10,261 nt of DNA, from NCBI GenBank assembly GCA_903904635.1, contig CAIVDH010000190.1, forward strand, positions 1 to 10,261, given 5' to 3'. Position 1 is the first letter of the stretch. Each line of letters begins with the position of its first letter. This stretch comes from an uncultured Burkholderiales bacterium (GTDB lineage: Bacteria > Pseudomonadota > Gammaproteobacteria > Burkholderiales > Burkholderiaceae_D). The translations under genes were made by a program, and so were the position numbers. The notes beneath the pieces were generated by a model that saw nothing but the letters and a program-made list of their open reading frames with translations, ran no database searches and was not told the DNA's origin. Below, in pieces: positions 1 to 5,745 of this stretch.

Positions 1-290
1 ATGAAGTTGAAGCTGAAAACCTCGGCGATGCTATTCATTATCTCGAAGACGGCATGGCTTGCGAAGTCGTGTTCTATAACGAGAAGGCGATCTCAGTTGA
101 GTTGCCTACAACCGTGGTGCGTGAAGTGGTCTACACCGAGCCTGCAGTCAAGGGTGATACTTCAGGCAAGGTATTAAAGCCTGCGAAGATCGCTACTGGC
201 TTTATGGTTTCTGTACCATTGTTTGTTGGTCAGGGTGACAAGATAGAAATTGATACCCGTACTGGTGAATACAAGAGCCGCTCGAAATAA
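1..290 (+). CDS. efp: Elongation factor P, C-terminal part (5'-truncated)
   Basis: EF-P binds ribosomes stalled on polyproline stretches and promotes peptide bond formation. The reading frame is open from base 3 (bases 1-2 end a preceding codon), giving about 95 residues, roughly the second half of a normal 185-190 aa protein. The end carries the usual C-terminal OB-fold signature: [13 protein letters not shown], then the [20 protein letters not shown] stretch, finishing in SRSK and TAA. The family has an N-terminal KOW-like domain and two OB domains; what is seen is part of the middle domain and all of the last. The modified loop residue (Arg32 in the EarP/rhamnose type expected for betaproteobacteria) lies outside the window, so the modification type is inference. 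The gene ends 30 bp before a strong hairpin terminator, so it is probably not co-transcribed with the bactofilin gene. Confidence 0.96.
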   Translation, partial: EVEAENLGDAIHYLEDGMACEVVFYNEKAISVELPTTVVREVVYTEPAVKGDTSGKVLKPAKIATGFMVSVPLFVGQGDKIEIDTRTGEYKSRSK

Positions 291-320
291 ACAGTTCATC
301 TGTTTGTTTTTTGGTTTGCT

Positions 321-351
321 AAAAAAACCGCAGCATGTCTGCGGTTTTTTT
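321..351 (+). terminator. Intrinsic terminator after efp
   Basis: A perfect 13-bp inverted repeat, aaaaaaaccgcag (321-333) and ctgcggttttttt (339-351), surrounds a 5-nt loop. The stem is GC-rich at the loop end and runs into seven Ts, a textbook Rho-independent terminator 30 bp after the efp stop. The A-tract on the other side would let it act on the minus strand too, but no minus-strand gene points at it here. Confidence 0.93.
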
Positions 352-400
352 GCGTCGATTACATTAGTAATTTGTATTTAATGGCGAATTTATCCATGGT

Positions 401-448
401 GATTTAAAGCACGAATTAAAGCTTGGATTTAATTTCGCATTTAATTTC
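401..448. repeat. Four imperfect 12-bp tandem repeats, AT-rich
   Basis: Between the efp terminator and the bactofilin gene the sequence falls into four 12-base units: gatttaaagcac (401), gaattaaagctt (413), ggatttaatttc (425) and gcatttaatttc (437). Units 1-2 and 3-4 are the closest pairs, and a TTTAA/ATTAA core recurs in each. This lies about 95-140 bp upstream of the bactofilin start, where a UP element or a binding site for a nucleoid protein or regulator could sit. No clear -35/-10 pair was found: TTGCCG (454-459) and TAATTG (476-481), 16 bp apart, is a weak candidate. The rest of the 352-543 spacer shows nothing further that I can support. Confidence 0.45.
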
Positions 449-543
449 CTTACTTGCCGGAACTTTGTCCTTGAGTAATTGCCCAAGTCTTGAGTGTGCA
501 GTGAACATTTTGCTGCGCGCTGGATTTTTACTCAGGAGATTCC

Positions 544-1101
544 ATGCTTAAATCAGAAAAATTTTTTGGCAAGAGTGACAGCAGTGCCGCCGATACAAAA
601 TCCGCTAATGCCGCGGCTTTACGTCCTGCTGTATCTACTGCGCTGCAACCTGCATCATCGGCAAGTACGGTATCACGCGTAGTGCCTGCGTCTATAGCCG
701 GTCCATCTGGTGCTGGCGGATTTAGCAACACATCCATCGTTGGTTCAAATGAGATGCGCAGCAAACTCACGGTCGGCCCCAACATAAAATTAAAAGGCGT
801 TGAGATTACGGACTGTGACACGCTAGTCGTTGAAGGTCGGGTGGAAGCCTCGATTGATTCGCGCGTGATTCAAATTTCGGAGAAGGGTGCATTTATTGGT
901 AATGCTGAATTCGATATTGCCGAGATCCGTGGTGAATTTGATGGCGAACTGACGGTGCGTCAAAAACTGGTTGTATATTCTAGTGGGCGCGTTACCGGCA
1001 AAATCCGCTATGGAAAACTGGTGATAGAAGAAGGTGGTCAGCTATGTGGTGATATTCAGCTGGCTGGCGGTAAGAGTCTGGCAGTATTGGCTAGTGCCTG
1101 A
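544..1101 (+). CDS. Bactofilin (polymer-forming cytoskeletal protein)
   Basis: The 185-residue protein has the bactofilin layout. A low-complexity Ala/Ser/Pro-rich N-terminus (about residues 11-60) is probably disordered. From about residue 74 follows a right-handed beta-helix core with short repeating turns, for example the stretches around TDCDTLVVEGRVEA, EIRGEFDGELTV and LVIEEGGQLCGDI. Bactofilins self-assemble without nucleotide into filaments that scaffold cell-wall enzymes, polar proteins or appendages at the inner face of the cytoplasmic membrane. The start at 544 is set by an AGGAG box (534-538) five bases upstream. No peptidase or cell-wall partner gene is adjacent, so its specific role cannot be read from context. 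The gene stands alone between two terminators. Family assignment is firm, cellular role open. Confidence 0.92.
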   Translation: MLKSEKFFGKSDSSAADTKSANAAALRPAVSTALQPASSASTVSRVVPASIAGPSGAGGFSNTSIVGSNEMRSKLTVGPNIKLKGVEITDCDTLVVEGRVEASIDSRVIQISEKGAFIGNAEFDIAEIRGEFDGELTVRQKLVVYSSGRVTGKIRYGKLVIEEGGQLCGDIQLAGGKSLAVLASA

Positions 1102-1109
1102 TGCAACTT

Positions 1110-1149
1110 AAAACGCTGGATGGCGCAATATGCGCACTCCAGCGTTTTT
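1110..1149. terminator. Bidirectional terminator between convergent genes
   Basis: An 11-bp perfect stem, aaaacgctgga (1110-1120) with tccagcgtttt (1138-1148), encloses a second small stem gcgca/tgcgc (1123-1127 and 1131-1135). T-tracts follow on both strands. It lies 9 bp after the bactofilin stop and 16 bp beyond the stop of the convergent minus-strand gene, so it probably ends both transcripts. Confidence 0.9.
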
Positions 1150-1164
1150 GTATGAATAATTTAT

Positions 1165-1659
1165 TTAATTAGGCAGCATTCTAAGCATGGCTATTTGTAT
1201 GTATGGTTTTTTTTCATCAACATGTGTCATGAAATTTTTGGAGCGGAACTGGCAAACGAAATCCAGCCTGCTTTCGCCGGCTGAACCTGGCACGACGGAT
1301 TGAAATTTCAGTTTGTCCAGAGGGCGTTCAGCTTCTTTGTGCACAGGCTTACCCATAGGCTCTATTCCTGCAAAATACGTATTGGCGGTGTAGGCAATCT
1401 TGCGGGTGTCGCAGTCGAAATAATTCAGATAGGTCGTGGACTGATAGGCAGTCTTGTCAGGGCCGAATTGTGGGCTGGACCATGATGTACGTAATACGGC
1501 GCGCATGTAATCATCTTCGTGCACTATGCTGGCAGCATCCACATACCAGCTGGTGATTTTTTCCGGATCTTCAGTTTCTGAAAGCAGTTTCCAGTCAGCG
1601 CTGGCTGCCGGTAATGAAATTAGCAACGCTAGCAGGGTGGTGAATTTAGCCGATTTCAT
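1165..1659 (-). CDS. Secreted surface-adhesin protein E-like protein
   Basis: A 164-aa protein with a clear Sec signal peptide: Lys at 2 and 5, hydrophobic core at 6-18, and an ASA cleavage motif at residues 19-21, giving a mature protein starting DWK. The mature part has the W-x-x-x-S...WYVD-x-x-SI pattern near its start (WYVD at 38-41), a central YLNYFDCDTRK segment and a late DFVCQF. This is the pattern of small periplasmic or surface proteins annotated as surface-adhesin protein E-like (after Haemophilus protein E). Cys83 and Cys136 could form a disulfide. In most proteobacteria these are uncharacterised envelope proteins, and adhesion is not implied here. The start is supported by an AGAGGA ribosome site (plus-strand 1667-1672). 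It lies 99 bp downstream of the IclR gene on the same strand; no clear terminator separates them, so read-through is possible. Confidence 0.75.
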   Translation of the reverse strand: MKSAKFTTLLALLISLPAASADWKLLSETEDPEKITSWYVDAASIVHEDDYMRAVLRTSWSSPQFGPDKTAYQSTTYLNYFDCDTRKIAYTANTYFAGIEPMGKPVHKEAERPLDKLKFQSVVPGSAGESRLDFVCQFRSKNFMTHVDEKKPYIQIAMLRMLPN

Positions 1660-1758
1660 ACGGTTCCTCTCGCTAGTAAATATGTAAAGAGAAGTAATCT
1701 TAACGGAATACGCCAGAGCGCACCGATGCCGACTTTGAATTGCTTTTATATTATCGTT

Positions 1759-2541
1759 TCAATTGTGCGCATAACCGAGGCGTTCCGACACGGTCTGAGC
1801 GCATAGCCTGACCTTGCTGGCTATGGTGCCATTCCAGCTTGCATCAAAACTTCCAGAAGTGCCTATAGCGGTAATGCCTAGAACAATGGCGCCCGTATGT
1901 TCAAATACAGGGGCGCAGATCGCATTAATGCCTGGTATGGGTTCACCTTGCACGCGTGCCAGCCCGCGTTTGCGTATGTCGGCCAGTATCTCTTCCAGTG
2001 CGCGGGTGCTTTTTTCTTTGCCGCCAAATCCTGCTGCTACGCCGCTTTTATTTTCCTGCTTAATCATGCGCTCCACTTGTCGTGGTGGCAGAAACGCTGC
2101 GTACACCTGACCGGTCGCTGTATTTTGTATCGACATCACGGTGCCGGTGCGCATATTGACGTGTATGGGGTAGCTTGATTCGCTGATGTAAATAATCGTC
2201 GGGCCCTGATTGCCCAGCACTGACAAGCCTATGGTCTGATCAATATCGGTAGCTAATTGCGTCACCAATGGAATGGCGATACGCACGGGGTCTAGCAAAT
2301 GCAGGCTGATTAGCCCCATTTGTAGTGCAAATTTTCCCAGCTCATAACGACCCGTTAACGGGTTTTGCTCTATTAACCCAAAACTGCCGAAGCTCACCAG
2401 ATAAGGATGGGCCTTGGCCGCCGGCATGCCTGCCTGTTTGGCGAGTTCGCCTAAATTCATGGGCTTGCCTGCTTCAACCAGCGCAGTCAGGAGTCGCCCG
2501 CCGATTTCTATGGACTGTATGCCGCGCCGGCTCTTTTCCAT
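1759..2541 (-). CDS. IclR-family transcriptional regulator of the homogentisate operon
   Basis: The 260-aa protein has an N-terminal winged helix-turn-helix (about residues 8-75; recognition helix region around MNLGELAKQAGMPAAKAHPY, residues 28-47). A C-terminal IclR effector-binding domain follows, with the characteristic late segment GINAICAPVFEHTGAIVLGI. Length fits the family (about 250-270). I chose ATG at 2541 over an in-frame codon at 2586 because AAAGGA lies 5-6 bases upstream and because the longer form would read into an inverted-repeat arm. The gene is divergent from the MBL-mhaAB-hmgA-fahA-TRAP operon. IclR proteins commonly control such aromatic-acid operons; HmgR of Pseudomonas putida, which represses hmg genes and responds to homogentisate, is a named case. 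Inference: it controls the adjacent operon and itself, with homogentisate or a substituted phenylacetate as ligand. Repressor versus activator cannot be read. Confidence 0.9.
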   Translation of the reverse strand: MEKSRRGIQSIEIGGRLLTALVEAGKPMNLGELAKQAGMPAAKAHPYLVSFGSFGLIEQNPLTGRYELGKFALQMGLISLHLLDPVRIAIPLVTQLATDIDQTIGLSVLGNQGPTIIYISESSYPIHVNMRTGTVMSIQNTATGQVYAAFLPPRQVERMIKQENKSGVAAGFGGKEKSTRALEEILADIRKRGLARVQGEPIPGINAICAPVFEHTGAIVLGITAIGTSGSFDASWNGTIASKVRLCAQTVSERLGYAHN

Positions 2542-2572
2542 GATTGTCCTTTGCTTAAAATATTTAAAATTT

Positions 2573-2661
2573 AGAAGCGCTATCAAAATGCCGCTGGCTG
2601 CGTTGGGGGCGCCTTGCCAGTGGCCGCGCCGCTAGTCGGCGCTCATTTTGATAGAGCTTCT
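2573..2661. repeat. 89-bp palindromic element with 18-bp terminal inverted repeats
   Basis: Left arm agaagcgctatcaaaatg (2573-2590) and right arm cattttgatagagcttct (2644-2661) are inverted copies matching at 17 of 18 positions. The GC-rich interior holds two more hairpins: gccgctggc/gccagtggc (2590-2598 and 2616-2624, one mismatch) and gcgccg/cggcgc (2626-2631 and 2637-2642, perfect, 5-nt loop). A TTA trinucleotide lies at both edges (2571-2573 and 2661-2663), which could be a short target duplication or chance. The flanks are very AT-rich, so base composition changes sharply. It sits in the predicted 5' leader of the IclR gene. Options are a non-autonomous repeat (MITE- or REPIN-like) or a structured leader. 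The arm resembles ctatcaaaat-containing dispersed repeats that I recall from Burkholderiales genomes, but I could not check this. Confidence 0.7.
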
Positions 2662-2676
2662 TACTTAATTAATTGT

Positions 2677-2705
2677 AATTTAAATATGAGTTCGGCTATT
2701 GTAAA
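2677..2705 (-). promoter_or_regulatory. Candidate sigma70 promoter for the IclR gene
   Basis: On the minus strand TTTACA (plus 2700-2705; 5/6 to TTGACA) is followed after exactly 17 bp by TAAATT (plus 2677-2682; 4/6 to TATAAT). Transcription would start near 2670 and give a leader of about 130 nt that includes the whole palindromic element. In an AT-rich region such matches arise easily, so this is a candidate only. Confidence 0.45.
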
Positions 2706-2707
2706 CT

Positions 2708-2743
2708 ATTCGTCTATAACAAACTAATTGACTGATAACGAAT
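2708..2743. promoter_or_regulatory. Candidate operator dyad in the divergent promoter region
   Basis: ATTCGT (2708-2713) and ACGAAT (2738-2743) form an inverted repeat. It extends imperfectly inward (attcgtctat versus the reverse complement attcgttat). It lies between the two divergent promoters and overlaps the -35 box of the catabolic promoter, where a shared IclR operator would be expected. The arms are short and widely spaced for a single dimer site, so it may be a chance dyad or two half-sites of a tetramer. Confidence 0.35.
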
Positions 2744-2756
2744 TTCAACCTATTCT
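2728..2756 (+). promoter_or_regulatory. Candidate sigma70 promoter of the aromatic-acid operon
   Basis: TTGACT (2728-2733, 5/6 to the -35 consensus) and TATTCT (2751-2756, 4/6 to the -10 consensus) are separated by exactly 17 bp. The predicted start point near 2763 leaves a leader of about 65 nt before the MBL gene, with no obvious riboswitch or hairpin in it. This is the best promoter match in the divergent gap and lies next to the candidate operator dyad. Confidence 0.6.
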
Positions 2757-2827
2757 CGGCGCTGCTACTTTTTGATCTGCACAACGAAAATAGTGCGGAC
2801 TGCTATGCCCCTCTATCGGAGATTTTC

Positions 2828-3790
2828 ATGAGCGCCAAACAATTCGCTTCGCAAGCGGACCTGCAAGAAAAAAAGACCAGTTTCATCAAGCTTTCAGATA
2901 ACGCTTACGCCTATACGGCAGAGGGTGACCCGAATTCTGGCGTGATTATTGGTGACGATTCCGTGATGGTGATAGACACCACCGCCACGCCATTAATGGC
3001 GCAGGAGCTGATCCGTCATATACGTTCCGTTACCGATTTACCGATTAAATATGTAACGCTGACGCACTATCATGCCGTGCGTGTGCTGGGTGCTTCGGCA
3101 TACTTCAAAGAAGGCGGCCAGCAAATTATTGCCTCGCGCGGCACCTACGAGCTGATTGTTGAGCGCGGCGCGCAAGACATGAAATCTGAGATCGAACGCT
3201 TTCCACGTTTGTTTGCCGGTGTTGAATCTGTGCCGGGTCTGACCTGGCCTAGCATCGTCTTTGAAAAAGAGATGACGATTTTCATGGGTAAACTGGAAGT
3301 CAGGATCATGCATGTTGGTATGGGCCATACCAAGGGCGACACCATCGTCTGGATTCCTGCGCAAAAAATACTGTTTTCCGGTGATCTGGTTGAATATGAT
3401 GCCGCCGCTTATACAGGTGATGCGCAGCTGGAAGAATGGCCGGCTACGCTGGAAGTATTGCGAGCGATGGGTGCAGACAAGCTGGTGCCCGGACGTGGTC
3501 CGGCACTGATGAATCCGACTGAAGTGAATAAAGGTTTGGATTACACCAAAGATTTTGTTACGACGCTGTTAAGCAGTGCGCGTGAAGCAGTTGCTGCGGG
3601 TCAGGATCTGAAGGGCGCTATGGCGCATGTACGCAGCAAAATGGATAGCAAGTTTGGCCATGTTTTTATTTATGAACATTGTCTTCCATTTGATGTCACG
3701 CGTGCCGTTGATGAAGCTAGCGGCATTAAGCATCCGCGTATCTGGACGGCTGAGCGCGACAAGGAAATGTGGCACGCATTGCAGGCGTGA
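2828..3790 (+). CDS. MBL-fold protein with degenerate second metal site
   Basis: A 320-aa metallo-beta-lactamase-fold protein and first gene of the operon. The fold is recognisable from the N-terminal strand pairs (GVIIGDDSVMVIDTT), the TLTHYH turn, MGHTKGDT and the LFSGDLV strand. The canonical HxHxDH motif reads H80-Y-H82-A-V84-R85: both Zn1 histidines are present, but the Zn2 Asp and His are replaced. The third Zn1 His (H167 in MGH) and the bridging Asp (D186 in SGD) remain, while the last ligand, normally His in a GHG turn, is R223 in PGRGP. A helix-rich region of about 95 residues follows the core. GGAG (2818-2821) stands 6 bases before the ATG. The substrate is unknown. Position at the head of a homogentisate operon suggests a hydrolase, lactonase, thioesterase-like or regulatory partner, but nothing in the sequence decides this. 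Confidence 0.85.
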   Translation: MSAKQFASQADLQEKKTSFIKLSDNAYAYTAEGDPNSGVIIGDDSVMVIDTTATPLMAQELIRHIRSVTDLPIKYVTLTHYHAVRVLGASAYFKEGGQQIIASRGTYELIVERGAQDMKSEIERFPRLFAGVESVPGLTWPSIVFEKEMTIFMGKLEVRIMHVGMGHTKGDTIVWIPAQKILFSGDLVEYDAAAYTGDAQLEEWPATLEVLRAMGADKLVPGRGPALMNPTEVNKGLDYTKDFVTTLLSSAREAVAAGQDLKGAMAHVRSKMDSKFGHVFIYEHCLPFDVTRAVDEASGIKHPRIWTAERDKEMWHALQA

Positions 3791-3799
3791 TTGTGCATC

Positions 3800-5524
3800 A
3801 TGAATAAATCCGACGAAGCTGTGGATCAGGTTACTGCTGAGGTTGCTACCGAACCTAACACGAGCGCTGCCAGCCACTATCAAAATCTGAAGTTTGATTA
3901 TGTACGTGCTGCCGATTTTGGCAGCGCGCAGATGAAGTCTCATCCTGTGGTCATCGTCGGTGCCGGGCCGGTTGGCTTGGCCAGTGCGATTGATCTGGCG
4001 CGGCAGGGCGTGAGTGTGGTGCTGCTTGATGATGATGATTGCTTATCAGTAGGCTCGCGCGCATTATGTTTTGCCAAGCGCACCCTAGAAATTTTTGATC
4101 GGCTGGGTTGTGGTGATCGTGTCGCGGAAAAAGGCGTGTCATGGAATGTAGGCAAAGTTTTTTTTAAAGACAGCCCAGTTTATACATTTAATCTTTTACC
4201 CGAGAGCGGCCATCAGCGGCCAGCTTTCGTCAATTTGCAGCAGTATTACGTGGAAGGTTATTTGCTGGAGTGTGCCAGCCAATTGCCTAATCTGGATATA
4301 CGCTGGAAAAATAAAGTCGTCGGCATCGACAATCAAGAATCAAAAGTGGTGCTGGTTGTAGAAACACCAGAGGGCACGTATCAGCTTGCAGCGGACTATC
4401 TGATTGCAGCGGATGGTGCGCGCAGTCCGGTGCGCGGCATGCTGGGGCTGGAGAGCAAGGGGCGCGTGTTTCAGGATCGCTTTCTGATTGCTGATGTAAA
4501 GATGAAGGCAGAATTTCCGACTGAGCGCTGGTTTTGGTTTGATCCGCCATTTCATCCGAATCAATCGGTGCTGTTGCATCGCGAGGCAGATGATGTCTGG
4601 CGCATTGATTTTCAGTTGGGCTGGGATGCTGATCCGGTAGAAGAAAAAACGCCCGAAAAAGTGATACCTCGTGTGCGCGCATTGTTGGGCGAGGATGTGC
4701 AGTTTGAACTTGAGTGGGTCAGTGTGTATACCTTTGCCTGCATGCGCATGGAAAATTTCCGGCATGGCCGTGTCTTGTTTGCCGGTGATGCAGCGCATGG
4801 TGTGTCGCCGTTTGGCGCGCGTGGTGCAAACAGTGGTGTGCAGGATGCAGATAATTTAAGCTGGAAGCTGGCGCTGGTGATTAAAGGCGAAGCGCCTGAT
4901 GCGCTGCTGGATAGTTACAGCATTGAACGTGAATTCGCTGCCGATGAAAATATTTTAAATTCCACCCGATCTACAGATTTCATCACACCGAAAAGTGCGG
5001 TCAGCAAATTATTTCGTAATGCGGTGCTGTCGCTGGCAAAAGCCCATCCGTTTGCACGACGCTTAGTCAATAGCGGTCGCCTGTCTTTGCCATCGGTCTA
5101 CACAAATACACCGCTCAACACACCAGACAGCGATATTTTTTCCGGCGCCATGCAGCCGGGTGCGCCTGCAACTGATGCGCCTATCAAAATAAACGGGCAG
5201 CCGGGCTGGTTTCTGCAGCAGCTAGGTGGCAGTTTTACTCTGCTGCTGTTTTGTAATGCGCATGGCATCAATGCGAACGTCATCGATACGTTGAATAAAT
5301 ATAATAATGTGCATCTGCTCGCTGTAGTGCCGGCCGGTGGCCTAGCGATAAACGGCATGCAAACTATCGAAGATAGCCAGGGCTTGCTCGCCAAACGTTT
5401 TGATGCAAAAGCTGGCACGTTGTATTTGCTACGGCCTGATCAGCATGTTGCTGCACGCTGGCGTCAACCGGATAGCCAGCAAGTGCAATCTGCATTACAA
5501 CGCGCCACTGCCAAGCGGAGATAA
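3800..5524 (+). CDS. mhaA: FAD-dependent aromatic hydroxylase, probable 3-hydroxyphenylacetate 6-hydroxylase flavoprotein (MhaA-like)
   Basis: A 574-aa class A flavoprotein monooxygenase. About 48 residues precede the FAD Rossmann motif GAGPVG (54-59). The second motif DGARSPVR starts at residue 205, and the third, AGDAAH with the following SPFGARGANSG run, starts at 328. A C-terminal domain of about 150 residues resembles the thioredoxin-like tail of phenol- or MhpA-type hydroxylases. These enzymes use NAD(P)H and O2 to hydroxylate phenolic acids in the cytoplasm. Size (about 63 kDa), the adjacent small DUF2783 gene and the hmgA-fahA neighbours fit MhaA of the MhaAB system known from Pseudomonas putida U and Burkholderia xenovorans, which makes homogentisate from 3-hydroxyphenylacetate. 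Substrate is therefore inferred, and another meta-hydroxylated aromatic acid is possible. ATG 3800 has a poor ribosome site; TTG 3791, directly after the MBL stop with AGG 5 bases upstream, is an alternative adding three residues. Confidence 0.85.
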   Translation: MNKSDEAVDQVTAEVATEPNTSAASHYQNLKFDYVRAADFGSAQMKSHPVVIVGAGPVGLASAIDLARQGVSVVLLDDDDCLSVGSRALCFAKRTLEIFDRLGCGDRVAEKGVSWNVGKVFFKDSPVYTFNLLPESGHQRPAFVNLQQYYVEGYLLECASQLPNLDIRWKNKVVGIDNQESKVVLVVETPEGTYQLAADYLIAADGARSPVRGMLGLESKGRVFQDRFLIADVKMKAEFPTERWFWFDPPFHPNQSVLLHREADDVWRIDFQLGWDADPVEEKTPEKVIPRVRALLGEDVQFELEWVSVYTFACMRMENFRHGRVLFAGDAAHGVSPFGARGANSGVQDADNLSWKLALVIKGEAPDALLDSYSIEREFAADENILNSTRSTDFITPKSAVSKLFRNAVLSLAKAHPFARRLVNSGRLSLPSVYTNTPLNTPDSDIFSGAMQPGAPATDAPIKINGQPGWFLQQLGGSFTLLLFCNAHGINANVIDTLNKYNNVHLLAVVPAGGLAINGMQTIEDSQGLLAKRFDAKAGTLYLLRPDQHVAARWRQPDSQQVQSALQRATAKRR

Positions 5525-5526
5525 GT

Positions 5527-5721
5527 ATGAAGCTATTAAATACCGAAATAAATTTCGCTAACCCGGATGATTTCTATGAGTCGCTTATCGCCATGCATCA
5601 GGATCTGACTGAAGAGCAAAGCCAGATGGCTAATGCCAGACTGATACTGCTGCTGTCTAATCATATAGGCGACATAGCAATATTACGTTCGGCCATGGCG
5701 CAGGCACGGGCTGATCTTTAA
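5527..5721 (+). CDS. mhaB: DUF2783 small protein, probable hydroxylase coupling protein (MhaB-like)
   Basis: A 64-aa protein with no signal peptide or membrane segment. Two helices are likely: F14-L27 with an acidic stretch (DDFYESLIAMHQDLTEEQS) and a second helix from about residue 33 to the end, typical of the DUF2783 family found next to FAD monooxygenases. It starts 2 bp after the flavoprotein stop, with GGAG (5516-5519) lying inside the end of that gene, so the two are probably translated in step. In P. putida U the 3-hydroxyphenylacetate hydroxylase needs a small coupling protein (MhaB) besides the flavoprotein. This gene has the right size and place, so the role of limiting uncoupled NAD(P)H oxidation is inferred from that system. 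Confidence 0.8.
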   Translation: MKLLNTEINFANPDDFYESLIAMHQDLTEEQSQMANARLILLLSNHIGDIAILRSAMAQARADL

Positions 5722-5745
5722 TTTATTTCGTTGACTGGATTTATT

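Noticed and set aside
528..821. 97-aa minus-strand open frame over the bactofilin N-terminus
   Set aside because: It is the complement of the Ala/Ser-rich coding stretch; it has no ribosome site or recognisable domain, and the opposite strand encodes a clear bactofilin.
2542..2586. 15-residue N-terminal extension of the IclR protein
   Set aside because: There is no ribosome site for it, it would run into the inverted-repeat arm, and the ATG at 2541 has a good AAAGGA box.
4287..4798. Two overlapping minus-strand frames within the hydroxylase gene
   Set aside because: Both are low-complexity complements of a region with clear FAD motifs on the plus strand.
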